Shown in pieces: positions 42,611-51,584 of a DNA stretch of 64,000 nucleotides. Every line of letters starts with the position of its first letter. The stretch's first letter is position 1. The position numbers and the translations under genes are program-made. The notes beneath the pieces were generated by a model. That model saw only the letters and a list, made by a program, of their open reading frames with translations, was not told where the DNA came from and did not search any database. The stretch spans positions 183,274 to 247,273 of the forward strand of contig CAJUBJ010000003.1 in assembly GCA_910584655.1 (NCBI GenBank), read 5' to 3'. The DNA is from an uncultured Bacilli bacterium (lineage in GTDB: Bacteria > Bacillota_I > Bacilli_A > RF39 > UBA660).

Positions 42611-43183
42611 ATGAAGTATAGAGTTGGAATTGATGTATCAAAATGTAAAAGTATGGTAGTAATATTAAGTATTGAGGAAGAAGTAATAGAAATGCCATTT
42701 GATGTAGTTCATGATATTTAAGATTTAGAAAATCTAGATAAAAAATTACAAAAGTTTTTTTAAGAAGATTTAAAAATAGTTATTGAACAAACAGGAACAT
42801 ATCATTTACCAATATTAACTTATCTACTTGATAAAGGTTATTGTGTAATAGCAGAGATTAAAGATATAAAAAGGTTTGAAAATGCAAATAGTTTAACTGC
42901 TTATGTAGGTATAGATTCTCCACCATATTAGTAATGGAAATATGAAGCAACCAATAGACATATTTCTAAACGATGCAATAAATATTTAAGGAAAACATCA
43001 TTTGAAGTAATGCAGTCAATAAAATCATTTTGTAGAGTTAATTGTGAAGTGTATGATTATATAGTAAAAAAAGAAGCAGAGGGTAAATGTAATAAATCAG
43101 CAAAAATAGCATGATTAAATAAGTTTTTAAGGCAATATTATGGTATACTAAAGAAGATGTATATAGAATTAGGTATTTGGTAG
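42611..43183 (+). pseudogene. IS110-family transposase remnant
   Basis: In one frame with several stops: MKYRVGIDVSKCKSMVV (DEDD-domain start), IVIEQTGTYHLPILTYLLDK, then a jump (internal deletion) to FENANSLTAYVGIDSPPY and YEATNRHISKRCNKYLRK, the Transposase_20 domain. At least five in-frame stops and the deletion show it is dead. Confidence 0.85.
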
Positions 43184-43310
43184 GTCTTAAACTGAAACTG
43201 TTAAAAAAAATAGCAATATGTCTATGTTAGCATTCCTAAATTTTTATTTAATAAATTTCAAAAAAGTACTTGATTTATATTAGCAAGTTTGTTGAGATGG
43301 AGGAATAATT

Positions 43311-43910
43311 ATGAAAAAATGTATAAAAATGGTTTTAATAGTGGTTGTGATATTAGTAGGATTAGTTTTTTTAGATACATTATGTGCAAAAATTCTTAAT
43401 AATAGTCCTATTATTAGTAAAAAAGAATATTATGATTATGATAATTTGGTAACAAAGGGAGTTCTTATAAATACCTATCATTGTATTGATCAAAATAATA
43501 ATTTAACGATGGAATATAAACTAAAAAATACCAAATATATGTGTCCAATTAAATTAAATGATTTTGAATTATCAATAAATGTTCATAGTGATAATGAAAG
43601 AAAAAAGATATTTGTTGGTAATTATAAAGATATTGACTATTATTTTGGTAATACACAATTTAATGTCTTTTTATCCCAAAATGGAGGTAAATTTGATATT
43701 AAAACAGCTTTAATTAATGAGATGGTCGAATTTAATGATATATTAGAAAAAAGTAATTCTACAGAAAAGTCATCTGTTGACGATAGTATGATTTATCATT
43801 TTCCTGGTTATTTAGATATTATTGTTTGTGACAATAATTCAAATAAAAAGAGTGTAATATTTGCAGAACCAGAAATTAAGTTAGATGATATAGAGTATTT
43901 TTGCAAATAG
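43311..43910 (+). CDS. Membrane-anchored hypothetical protein
   Basis: 199 residues, start after GGAGG. One signal anchor (about 5-25), then an extracytoplasmic domain beginning NNSPIISKKEYYDYD and containing KGVLINTYHCIDQNN. Three conserved-looking Cys outside the membrane. No family recognised. Last intact gene of the island. Confidence 0.65.
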   Translation: MKKCIKMVLIVVVILVGLVFLDTLCAKILNNSPIISKKEYYDYDNLVTKGVLINTYHCIDQNNNLTMEYKLKNTKYMCPIKLNDFELSINVHSDNERKKIFVGNYKDIDYYFGNTQFNVFLSQNGGKFDIKTALINEMVEFNDILEKSNSTEKSSVDDSMIYHFPGYLDIIVCDNNSNKKSVIFAEPEIKLDDIEYFCK

Positions 43911-44033
43911 AAAAATATTGCATCTTATAAAACAACTTAGTAATTTGAAGAGTTGTTTTTTTATGAAATGATAAAACGATTGTGCAAAAAATGAATATAA
44001 TAAATTAGATGAAGAAGTATAAGGGGTGGTAGT

Positions 44034-44102
44034 CTTATCTCTTAAATGAAAGTTTTCCATAACTGTATAATTCTTCGTTTTATCAATTCTTACTACTGAC
44101 AT
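44034..44102 (-). pseudogene. N-terminal fragment of a replisome-organiser (DnaD/Rep-like) gene
   Basis: The minus strand reads MSVVRIDKTKNYTVMENFHL followed by RDK, the well-known N-terminus of helix-turn-helix replisome organisers on phages and integrative elements, then loses similarity. Only about 23 codons remain. It marks the former replication module of the island. Confidence 0.7.
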
Positions 44103-44231
44103 TTTTTAATTTCTTTCTAGCCCTTAATTAGCCCTTAAAAATTTTAGAATTAAAAGTTTTTTATAGAAATAGGCAGTAATGAAAAGTAAAATAACTGCTA
44201 TTTCATCTAGGTTTCGTATATTTTAAGTTTT

Positions 44232-44250
44232 TCCTGTCTTCTCGACCATT
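44232..44250 (+). repeat. Right attachment repeat (attR)
   Basis: Perfect 19-bp copy of 35637-35655 in direct orientation. Confidence 0.85.
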
Positions 44251-44258
44251 TAGCTTAT

Positions 44259-44282
44259 AAAGTCCTTTTAAGGACTTTTTTT
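44259..44282 (+). terminator. Terminator, probably the original one of the tRNA-Pro run
   Basis: AAGTCCTT/AAGGACTT with a 2-nt loop, then seven T, right behind attR. Confidence 0.75.
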
Positions 44283-44388
44283 CATTTGTAAAATATAAAT
44301 AGTTAGAATGATTATTTGATATAAAAATTTACTTATAGACTTTCTGATAAAAAAACTATATAATATTTGAAATTTAGAGGTGATTGTT

Positions 44389-45180
44389 TTGATTAAAAGT
44401 TATGTTTATGTAAATGGAAGTGTTGTTACTAAAGGTGAAGATGAAATTGAAGCAGTTGTTCCTTATTACGATAATATTGGTACTAGACTTAGTGTTCAAA
44501 ATGAAATTGAGTTTTTATCAACATCATTAAAAAAAGATGAAAAAAGTTATAATGATAAGATTTCTCAACGTAAGTCAAGTTGGAAGTTATATAAAGTAAT
44601 GGCTCCAATAACAGGTGCAATTTCTATTGCAACACCAATCGTATTAAGTGGTATAACTTTAATAGGTACTAGTGCTTCATATGTTTCAACCTATTTAGGA
44701 GATTTAGATCCTTATACTGGAACTGTTGTTACTTTATTACCTGTTACTATAACATTAGGTCAAACTCTTGCAGCTTTAGAGTTAGTATTTCGTCCTTCTA
44801 AAAAAGAAATAGCTGGAATTGGTGAGATGGTTAGGTATGAAAAAGATACATTAAATCAAAAACAGATAGAATTAACAAATTTAGAAAAGGATACAAGAAA
44901 AATTAACAGTCAAAATTATAATGGTTATAGAATTATGCAAGTGGATGATTCTCAAATTAAGAGACATAAGGATAATTTTAAATTAAGGTATGCGTTTGGT
45001 GCTTATAAGAAAGAAATATGTGAAATGTATGAAAAAGGAATTTTATATGAAGAAATGAAAAAACATAAATTTTGTGAAGAAGCTATGGCAGATTATATGA
45101 TTTTCTTGGAACAAGAGTTATCTAAAATAGTTGGTAATGATTCTCTTTCTAAAAAGAAATTACCATTTAGAAAAAGTTAA
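44389..45180 (+). CDS. Membrane protein of unknown function
   Basis: 263 residues from the TTG at 44389; the GTG at 44380 lies inside the ribosome site GAGGTGAT. Two hydrophobic segments (about 70-95 and 112-135) sit between a helical N-terminus and a long coiled-coil C-terminal half (KDTLNQKQIELTNLEKDTRK). No family recognised. Confidence 0.7.
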   Translation: MIKSYVYVNGSVVTKGEDEIEAVVPYYDNIGTRLSVQNEIEFLSTSLKKDEKSYNDKISQRKSSWKLYKVMAPITGAISIATPIVLSGITLIGTSASYVSTYLGDLDPYTGTVVTLLPVTITLGQTLAALELVFRPSKKEIAGIGEMVRYEKDTLNQKQIELTNLEKDTRKINSQNYNGYRIMQVDDSQIKRHKDNFKLRYAFGAYKKEICEMYEKGILYEEMKKHKFCEEAMADYMIFLEQELSKIVGNDSLSKKKLPFRKS

Positions 45181-45201
45181 AAGATAATAATTGATGATTT
45201 T

Positions 45202-45230
45202 AAAAAGGAACTGTTAGAGGTTCTTTTTTT
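45202..45230 (+). terminator. Intrinsic terminator
   Basis: AAAAAGGAAC/GTTCTTTTTT stem with one G-U pair, 8-nt loop, T-rich tail. Confidence 0.65.
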
Positions 45231-45266
45231 GTTGCTTTTTTGTTAAAATATATTTAAGGCGATTTT

Positions 45267-45509
45267 ATGAAAAAAAAATTAATAAAGTTAATAGAATTAT
45301 ATCAAGTTACACCATTACATTGTCATTCTTTGTGTAGATATACACCAACTTGTTCACAGTATATGAAAGAGGCAATAAATAATTATGGAACTTTTAAGGG
45401 AGTAGGACTTGGAATAAGAAGAATTTTAAGATGTAATCCTTTTGGTGGATATGGATATGATCCAGTTAAAAGAAATGATATTAAGATAAAAGATGATATA
45501 ATAGAATAG
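45267..45509 (+). CDS. yidD: Membrane protein insertion efficiency factor YidD
   Basis: 80 residues. CRYTPTCSQYMKEAINNYG and RCNPFGGYGYDPV are the family signature, with the conserved Cys. It assists YidC-dependent membrane insertion. Length is normal. The next gene follows 12 nt later. Confidence 0.93.
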   Translation: MKKKLIKLIELYQVTPLHCHSLCRYTPTCSQYMKEAINNYGTFKGVGLGIRRILRCNPFGGYGYDPVKRNDIKIKDDIIE

Positions 45510-45521
45510 GAGTTGAAGATT

Positions 45522-46154
45522 ATGAATAAAGAAAAAATATTAGATAGTTTTAGTTTTATAATAGTTATTTTAACACTAATTTTGATGCTTATATTCAAAG
45601 ATAATATTATAATAGTTGGAATGATAGCAGGAGCAGGTTCTTTTTTATATGGTATGTGTAATATAGTAAAGAAAAATTCTTTAGGTTGTATTTTTTTTAG
45701 TCTAGGATTAAGTTTGTTAATAACTTTATTACTTTATAAAAGAGTACTAGATAAAGCTGATTCAGTAACTTTTATGATATGTTTAAGTACTTTTTTAATA
45801 ACAATATTTACTTTAATATTTATGTATTTTAATGATAAAAAAATTTTTAAGCAATATGATATAGTTGTTGATGGTAAAGTGGTTGATTTAATAAAAAATC
45901 CGAATACTAAGCAAGAGTTTTATCAAGTTATATATGAATATGAACTTAAAGGCAAAGTATATAATGTAGCAACACCTGGGTATATGGATAGAAATATTCC
46001 TAGTATTGGAGATACTATAAAAATATATGTTGATTCAAAAGATTTAGAAAATGTTTATTTTGATAAAACAAAGAAACAAAAAATTTGTAATGTTTTGTTA
46101 TGCCTTTTGTTAATGGTTGTTTCTTTAATTATTTTGATTAATCTTTTTAGGTGA
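45522..46154 (+). CDS. DUF3592-like membrane protein
   Basis: 210 residues from the ATG at 45522, after AGGAG. Four N-terminal helices in the first 105 residues, a beta-rich soluble domain (YQVIYEYELKGKVYNVATPG, then IGDTIKIYVDSKDLENVY) that matches the DUF3592 pattern, and a C-terminal helix. Function unknown. Coupled to the next gene. Confidence 0.65.
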   Translation: MNKEKILDSFSFIIVILTLILMLIFKDNIIIVGMIAGAGSFLYGMCNIVKKNSLGCIFFSLGLSLLITLLLYKRVLDKADSVTFMICLSTFLITIFTLIFMYFNDKKIFKQYDIVVDGKVVDLIKNPNTKQEFYQVIYEYELKGKVYNVATPGYMDRNIPSIGDTIKIYVDSKDLENVYFDKTKKQKICNVLLCLLLMVVSLIILINLFR

Positions 46155-46158
46155 TTTT

Positions 46159-46647
46159 ATGAATGATAGATTAACTAAAGTAATGGATGATATAGATACA
46201 ATTTATGAAAGGGTTTTGAATGATGATTCTGAAATATTTAATGATTTGGATAAAGTATTAGAAGGATTAGCTAATATAGATGATATTGTTTTAATAGGAC
46301 ATGAAGATTTATTAAATGAAATTAGTACTAAGTTAAATTGTATAAATAATTTGTTAAATTTAGATAAAGAAGAACTTGCAATTGAAGAGTTAAGAAAAGA
46401 ATTTGAAAGTATAGAAAAAGATAGATTTAATATAGTTAATAAATATATTATGGGTATTGTTTGTATAACTGATATAGATAGATTTAAAGAGAAGTTATTT
46501 ACTTTTCGTAAAAAGCTCTATGCTATATCAATTAGTGATAGCAATATATTAGAAGTTGCAAAAATGAAAAGTAAAGTTCAACACTTTAGGACAGAAGTTT
46601 TAGAAGATGAAGAAGTGTTGAAAGTCGCATACAGCAATACATTTTAG
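46159..46647 (+). CDS. Hypothetical helical protein
   Basis: 162 residues, start after AGGTGAT, 4 nt after the previous gene. Acidic N-terminal half (IYERVLNDDSEIFNDLDKVL) and a helical C-terminal half. No signal peptide or membrane segment. No family recognised. Confidence 0.65.
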   Translation: MNDRLTKVMDDIDTIYERVLNDDSEIFNDLDKVLEGLANIDDIVLIGHEDLLNEISTKLNCINNLLNLDKEELAIEELRKEFESIEKDRFNIVNKYIMGIVCITDIDRFKEKLFTFRKKLYAISISDSNILEVAKMKSKVQHFRTEVLEDEEVLKVAYSNTF

Positions 46648-46699
46648 GTATATAGAAAAGTTATATCAGAATAATTTTTCTTTTTTTTTACCATAATAG

Positions 46700-46708
46700 T
46701 GTTATAAT
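46700..46708 (+). promoter_or_regulatory. Extended -10 promoter TGtTATAAT
   Basis: TG at 46700-46701 and TATAAT at 46703-46708, ahead of the surface protein gene. Confidence 0.55.
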
Positions 46709-46745
46709 TAACACATTCCCTTTTAAGAAAGTAGTGAAAAATTTT

Positions 46746-48011
46746 ATGAAAAAGAGATATTTGGTAGTTGCTTTACTGATACTCTTTATGGGTATTATTA
46801 ATGCTAAGGCATTAACAGTTGGTGACTGCAAAGTATTAGTATCATTTAAATTAAACTCAAGTTTAGATGAGGAAAAATATATTTGCAAAGATACTGCATA
46901 TGGCAATAGTAATGATGATATTTATTATTCAGGTGAAGGTAATACAATAGTTTTGAATAATTTAAATGCATATTACTTTACTAATTATAATGAATATGAA
47001 GTGACTTTAAATATTAATGGAAAAAATAATATTTCATTGTTACATATAAGTGATTCAAAAATTAAAGTAACTGGTAGTGGTTCTTTAAAGTTTAAACAAA
47101 ATTCTTTTGTTAAAAAAGTAATAAATGGAGAATCTGTATATCAATATGTATATGGAAGTAAAACAATCTTAAATAAAGATAAAAAAATATATGAGGGAAC
47201 AATATTAGAATTTGAAGAAAACTATGAATTACTTAGAGATGATAATAAATTGCCAGAAGAATTAAATATGGATGATTATACTTTAGTTCAAGTTGCTGAC
47301 TATTTAAAAATGTCGTCAGTAGTTATAACAGAATCTTGGATAGGCAAACATATTGAAACTGAACTTAGTACTTCAATTAATGATGGATATGGTTTGATAG
47401 AATATGTAAAACAAAAAGAAGAAACTAAGACGGAAGAAAAAGTAGATAAAAAAGATGAAAATAAATTAGAAACTGATAATGTTATTTTAATATCAGATAA
47501 GAAACTGGATAAAAAATATAAGTTAAAAGAAGAGGATTTGCGTGAGAAAGAAGTTGCTTCAAAAGTTTCTGATTTAATTACTGATAAAGATTTATTAAGT
47601 TTCTATGATGTAAGTGTCTATAATGGTAAAAAAGAAGTTTCAATGAAAAATGGTAAATATATTATAAAAATAAAAATAGATGAATTAGTGGATAGATATG
47701 AAAATTATCAAATTATTTATGTAAATGATGATGGTGAAATAGAAGAATATCTTGATGGAACTATTGAAGATGGCTTTATAGTCTTTGAAACATCACATTT
47801 AAGTCAATATGGTGTAATAGCTAATCAAATTGTAGAAGAGGCTTCAGTAACCATAAATACTCCTAATATAAAAAATAATATTAATTTAGGAAATATATTT
47901 AAAGTATCTATTTTATTAATTATTGTAGTTATTACAATAGCTTTAATTAGTTTTATATTAATTAAAAGTGATTTATTAAAAAATAAAAAAAGAAGAAGAA
48001 AAAGAGCTTAG
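46746..48011 (+). CDS. Cell-surface protein with C-terminal membrane anchor
   Basis: 421 residues from the ATG at 46746 (a GTG at 46734 is possible; neither has a strong ribosome site). Signal peptide ending near NAKALT, a beta-rich extracellular part with DISDSKIKVTGSGSLKF-like strands, a Lys/Glu-rich linker at about 225-260, a second beta domain, and a C-terminal helix followed by KKRRRKRA. This is the layout of a wall- or membrane-anchored surface protein. No clear sortase motif. Confidence 0.7.
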   Translation: MKKRYLVVALLILFMGIINAKALTVGDCKVLVSFKLNSSLDEEKYICKDTAYGNSNDDIYYSGEGNTIVLNNLNAYYFTNYNEYEVTLNINGKNNISLLHISDSKIKVTGSGSLKFKQNSFVKKVINGESVYQYVYGSKTILNKDKKIYEGTILEFEENYELLRDDNKLPEELNMDDYTLVQVADYLKMSSVVITESWIGKHIETELSTSINDGYGLIEYVKQKEETKTEEKVDKKDENKLETDNVILISDKKLDKKYKLKEEDLREKEVASKVSDLITDKDLLSFYDVSVYNGKKEVSMKNGKYIIKIKIDELVDRYENYQIIYVNDDGEIEEYLDGTIEDGFIVFETSHLSQYGVIANQIVEEASVTINTPNIKNNINLGNIFKVSILLIIVVITIALISFILIKSDLLKNKKRRRKRA

Positions 48012-48024
48012 AAAAGCTCTTTTT
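48001..48024 (+). terminator. Intrinsic terminator
   Basis: AAAGAGCTT/AAGCTCTTT stem, then T; it overlaps the preceding stop codon. Confidence 0.8.
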
Positions 48025-48044
48025 CTGATTTTGGACACTATACG

Positions 48045-48053
48045 TGTTATAAT
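48045..48053 (+). promoter_or_regulatory. Extended -10 promoter TGtTATAAT
   Basis: TG at 48045-48046 and TATAAT at 48048-48053; predicted leader only about 9 nt. Confidence 0.6.
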
Positions 48054-48068
48054 AGAAGTGGTGTTAAA

Positions 48069-48329
48069 ATGAAATATTTATTATATTATTTAATAGGAGT
48101 AAATATAATTAGTTTTTTGATGTATGGGATTGATAAATATGCAGCAAGAAAGAGATTAAGTAGAATAAGCGAAAGATGGTTAATGTTTCTATCTATTATT
48201 GGTGGATGTTTTGGTTCTATAATTGGGATGTTTTCTTTTAGACATAAAACAAAGAAGGTAAAATTTTATTTATGGAATATAATTAATTTAGGGATATGGT
48301 TATGTTTGCTTTTTAGATATATGAAATGA
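48069..48329 (+). CDS. DUF1294 membrane protein
   Basis: 86 residues. YGIDKYAARKRLSRISERWL, GGCFGSIIGMFSFRHKTKK and a C-terminal helix match DUF1294. Three membrane segments. Function unknown. First gene of a run with ASCH, Nudix and CmpB-like genes. Confidence 0.85.
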   Translation: MKYLLYYLIGVNIISFLMYGIDKYAARKRLSRISERWLMFLSIIGGCFGSIIGMFSFRHKTKKVKFYLWNIINLGIWLCLLFRYMK

Positions 48330-48349
48330 TTATAAAAAGGAGTGATTTT

Positions 48350-48691
48350 ATGGAGATGAATGTACATTTGCATCCAGATGTTTTTGAAATAGTTAAATTA
48401 GGTATAAAAGATATTGAAGTAAGAGTTAATGATGAAAAAAGGAGAAAACTTAATATTGGGGATACTTTAGTATTCTTAAAAAGACCACTTGAAGATGAGT
48501 CTATTAGAGCTAAAGTAGTTGGTTTAGAATATTATGATAATTTTTCTCAATTAATAAATTGTTATGATATGAAAAGAATATACTTAGAAGGTTATACTAA
48601 AGAAAATTATTTAAAAGAGATGTCTAGATTTTATACAGAAGAAGAACAGAAAGAATTTGGTGTTGTAGCCATTATTTTTGAAAAGGAGTAA
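48350..48691 (+). CDS. ASCH-domain protein
   Basis: 113 residues from the ATG at 48350, after AAAGGAGTGAT. IKDIEVRVNDEKRRKLNIGD and IRAKVVGLEYYDNF fit the ASCH (PUA-like) fold, which binds RNA or modified nucleosides and includes hydrolases of acetylcytidine. One of three ASCH proteins in the window. It is 3 nt before a Nudix gene. Confidence 0.75.
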   Translation: MEMNVHLHPDVFEIVKLGIKDIEVRVNDEKRRKLNIGDTLVFLKRPLEDESIRAKVVGLEYYDNFSQLINCYDMKRIYLEGYTKENYLKEMSRFYTEEEQKEFGVVAIIFEKE

Positions 48692-48694
48692 TGT

Positions 48695-49156
48695 ATGAAG
48701 AGAAGTGCTGGTATTTTACCATATAAATTTGAAGACGGATATTTAATGGTTTATTTAGAACATCCAGGAGGACCTTTTTGGGAAGGTAAGGATTCTTGGA
48801 GTATATGTAAGGGTGAATATACTACTGAGAAAGCTATTGATGCTGCTTTAAGAGAATTTAATGAAGAAACAAGTTTTACTGTATGTAAAAAAGATTTATT
48901 TTTTATAGGCTCTAAAAAGATGGAATCTTCTAATAAACTTGTAACAGTTTTTGGAGTTGAAACAGATTTTGATGCTAGCAAGATGAAATCAAATACATTC
49001 AAAAAAGAATGGCCACCTATGTCTGGTATTATTCAAGAATTCCCAGAAATGGATGAGGGTAGATGGTTTAAAGTAGATGAGGCAATGAGTAAAATTTTTA
49101 AAGGACAAGAAAAAATACTACAGAAGCTTAAAGATAAACTATCTTATAATAAATAA
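48695..49156 (+). CDS. Nudix hydrolase
   Basis: 153 residues. KGEYTTEKAIDAALREFNEE (about 40-60) is the Nudix box, with TSF where EExGU is usual (Ser for Gly). N-terminal SAGILPYKFEDGYLMVYLEH. It resembles the Ap4A/NTP pyrophosphohydrolase-type YtkD/NudF-like enzymes. The substrate is not determined. Confidence 0.85.
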   Translation: MKRSAGILPYKFEDGYLMVYLEHPGGPFWEGKDSWSICKGEYTTEKAIDAALREFNEETSFTVCKKDLFFIGSKKMESSNKLVTVFGVETDFDASKMKSNTFKKEWPPMSGIIQEFPEMDEGRWFKVDEAMSKIFKGQEKILQKLKDKLSYNK

Positions 49157-49175
49157 GTTATATAAGGAGAAATTT

Positions 49176-49961
49176 ATGAAAGAAATTAGTATTTTGTTTA
49201 TCTTATTTTTGATATATTCATTTTTAGGATGGTGTATGGAAGTTTGTGTTGCATTACATGATGAGAAAAAACTGATAAATAGAGGATTTTTAATTGGACC
49301 TATATGTCCTATATATGGTGTAGGATGCTTATTGATGATATTTTTGTTGAATAGATATTTAGAAGATCCTTTAGTATTATTTGTTATGGCAGTTTTATTG
49401 TGTTCATTTTTAGAATATTTTACAGGTTATTTAATGGAAAAATTATTTAAAGCAAGATGGTGGGATTATTCACATAAGAAATTTAATATTAATGGAAGAA
49501 TTTGCTTAGATAATTTAATTGCTTTTGGTATACTAGGTTTATTAGTGATGTATGTATTAAATCCATTCTTTATTGGTATACTAAAAATGGTAAATGGAAA
49601 TATTCTGCTAATTTTTTCTGTTATAATGGTTACAACGTTGATAGTAGATTTATCAATATCATTTAAAATAATTAGTGGATTTAAGAATATTACTAAGTCA
49701 TTAAAAAAGGATAATACAGAAGAAATAACAGAGAGAGTTAGAGAATTGTTATTTGAACGTGGAGGACTTTATAAAAGACTTGTATCAGCTTTTAATTTTG
49801 AAGCAAGTGAAAAATACTTAAGAGAAAAAATAGATAAAGTAAAAACAAGTGCAAGTAAAGCAATAGAAATATTGGAAAGAGAAAAGAATAAAAAGATAGA
49901 ACAAATTACAAGTGAATATAATAAAAAAATTAATGATTTAAAGAAAAAAATAAAGAAATAA
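49176..49961 (+). CDS. CmpB-like putative ABC transporter type IV membrane protein
   Basis: 261 residues. Five to six helices in the first 165 residues, with YSFLGWCMEVC, GPICPIYGVG, LEYFTGYLMEKLFKARWWDY and NGRICLDNLIAFG, the conserved blocks of PF06541-type proteins. The C-terminal 70 residues are a Lys/Glu coiled coil. No ATP-binding part is present, so transport is not proven. Confidence 0.8.
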   Translation: MKEISILFILFLIYSFLGWCMEVCVALHDEKKLINRGFLIGPICPIYGVGCLLMIFLLNRYLEDPLVLFVMAVLLCSFLEYFTGYLMEKLFKARWWDYSHKKFNINGRICLDNLIAFGILGLLVMYVLNPFFIGILKMVNGNILLIFSVIMVTTLIVDLSISFKIISGFKNITKSLKKDNTEEITERVRELLFERGGLYKRLVSAFNFEASEKYLREKIDKVKTSASKAIEILEREKNKKIEQITSEYNKKINDLKKKIKK

Positions 49962-49974
49962 AGTAGATGGTAAT

Positions 49975-50994
49975 ATGTTATTTAATAAAGATAAGAAAAG
50001 TGTTTTTGATAAAATAAATGATTATTTGGTAAAAAGAGGACATGAACTTGTTATGTCTATATATTTATCCAATTATAATGGTAATAATATATATGTTAGA
50101 TTTGATTATATAAAAAAGTTGGCAGTTTATAAAATTGTGTGGGTTGATTTAAACTTTTTTGATGAAAAACATATAGAGGATTTTATAAATGTACAAATGG
50201 TTACTAAATTTTTATCTTTGAAGATAGTTGATAAGATGATGGCAGTATCTTATGATAATTCATATTTGTATGATGATAATATAATAGGAGATAGAGTTGA
50301 GATATTAAGTTACTTTAAAGAAGAACCTAAAGAGTATATTTTTGATAGATTTTTGCCATTAGAATGGGAAGAATTAATAGATCCTTTGGCATTGATTTTT
50401 GCTTACTTACCAAGAAGTATGGAAGTTTTTTTGAATGAAATATTTGGTAAATTTGATGGAACTGATGAAAAATTCAATTATACTAAACCTATAAAGTTTG
50501 ATTTGTTTGAAAGTGATTCAATAAAATTATTTAGACCAATAAGTATTGAAGCAGGAACGAGACTTTATGATGAAGGACGAGTGGTGTTCTTAGAAAAAGT
50601 AAAAGATAAATATTTAGCAATTGTTGAAGATAAAAGTCCTCAATTGGTTATATTAGACCAAGTAGAAGATGAATATGCAATAATGTGGTGTAATTGCAAA
50701 GCTAATTATTATTGTAAACATACTTATGCAGTATTATTGGCCTTAAGAAAAAAAGAATATAAGAATTTTTATAAAGTTAAGTATACTGGTAGGGAAGAAA
50801 CGATATTAGAAAAAGTTACAATAGGTAGTTTTTATTTAAGTTTTGGAGTTGATGGAGATAAAATATTACTTATTACAGAAGATGGAAAGATATATCCTGC
50901 AGATATAATGCAGAAAGGTAAATGTGTGTTTGAAGTTATTGAAGATGATGATGAGTGTAGTTTATCTAAGATATTAGCAGATTATAAAAAGTAA
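49975..50994 (+). CDS. SWIM zinc-finger protein
   Basis: 339 residues. Near 238-250 the motif CNCKANYYCKHTYAV gives the CxCx(n)CxH pattern of SWIM domains, which bind zinc and DNA or proteins. The rest shows no catalytic signature. No helicase domain follows, unlike many SWIM proteins. Start at ATG 49975. Confidence 0.75.
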   Translation: MLFNKDKKSVFDKINDYLVKRGHELVMSIYLSNYNGNNIYVRFDYIKKLAVYKIVWVDLNFFDEKHIEDFINVQMVTKFLSLKIVDKMMAVSYDNSYLYDDNIIGDRVEILSYFKEEPKEYIFDRFLPLEWEELIDPLALIFAYLPRSMEVFLNEIFGKFDGTDEKFNYTKPIKFDLFESDSIKLFRPISIEAGTRLYDEGRVVFLEKVKDKYLAIVEDKSPQLVILDQVEDEYAIMWCNCKANYYCKHTYAVLLALRKKEYKNFYKVKYTGREETILEKVTIGSFYLSFGVDGDKILLITEDGKIYPADIMQKGKCVFEVIEDDDECSLSKILADYKK

Positions 50995-51000
50995 AATATT

Positions 51001-51025
51001 AAAGTATTAGTGATAATACTTTTTT
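51001..51025 (+). terminator. Intrinsic terminator
   Basis: AAAGTATTA/TAATACTTT stem with 4-nt loop, then T. Confidence 0.85.
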
Positions 51026-51028
51026 ATG

Positions 51029-51037
51029 TGTTATAAT
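51029..51037 (+). promoter_or_regulatory. Extended -10 promoter TGtTATAAT
   Basis: TG at 51029-51030 and TATAAT at 51032-51037; leader about 10 nt, containing AGGTGAT. Confidence 0.65.
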
Positions 51038-51053
51038 TTTTTTAGGTGATTAT

Positions 51054-51584
51054 ATGTTTAGCTTTGAAATGTTTATAAATAAAATGCAACGATTTAGTGA
51101 AGAAAAGGTAAAGAGTGTTGTTTATGCAAATTCGTATGGTAATTTTGGAATAGCATTTATTGTTTCTTTAGTATTATTAGATTTACTTAATTTATTTGTA
51201 GCTAGATTAAATGTATATTTATATTATTTTTTATTTATTGTATTTGTTTTAGCTTTATTTGTATTTATAAGTGGACGCAAGGTTGGGTTAGCAATTACAG
51301 AAAATAGAATTGTCTATGTAAAGTTTAATTTTATAGGTTATAAAGAAAAGGAGATTTTTGAAGTACCTTTCGATAATATAAAATATATTACAGTAAGAAA
51401 AATTTTATTTATGCGATTTTTAAAAATGTCTTTTATTTCTAATATGGGTAAGTTAGAAAGAATAAGATTGGTATTTAGTAGTGTTATGATAGGACCTGGA
51501 TCTAATAAATTTAAAGAAAATAGTAAAGAAGTTTATAAAAGATTAGTAGAAGTACAAAAAGTGGTTGATAGAGGTGATTTTTAA
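51054..51584 (+). CDS. Membrane protein with PH-like domain
   Basis: 176 residues. Two helices (about 32-52 and 56-75), then a beta-rich domain starting VGLAITENRIVYVKFNFIGY that looks like a bacterial PH (bPH) domain. Its last base is the first base of the ABC ATPase gene, so it belongs to the exporter operon, perhaps as a regulator. Confidence 0.65.
   Translation: MFSFEMFINKMQRFSEEKVKSVVYANSYGNFGIAFIVSLVLLDLLNLFVARLNVYLYYFLFIVFVLALFVFISGRKVGLAITENRIVYVKFNFIGYKEKEIFEVPFDNIKYITVRKILFMRFLKMSFISNMGKLERIRLVFSSVMIGPGSNKFKENSKEVYKRLVEVQKVVDRGDF

Larger units (their letters stand above)
35656..44250 (+). mobile_element. Decayed integrative island at tRNA-Pro
   Basis: An 8.6-kb segment between 19-bp direct repeats of the tRNA-Pro 3' end. 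It contains remnants of a tyrosine integrase (40465-40850, minus), an IS110 transposase (42611-43183) and the start of a replisome-organiser gene (44034-44102, minus), plus intact cargo genes. Long non-coding gaps contrast with the tight packing outside. The tRNA-run terminator that should follow tRNA-Pro lies just beyond the right repeat (44259-44282). The element is probably immobile, since its integrase is broken. Confidence 0.82.

Noticed and set aside
42483..42698. 71-codon minus-strand frame over the IS110 start
   Set aside because: No ribosome site and it crosses the transposase remnant and its structured leader.
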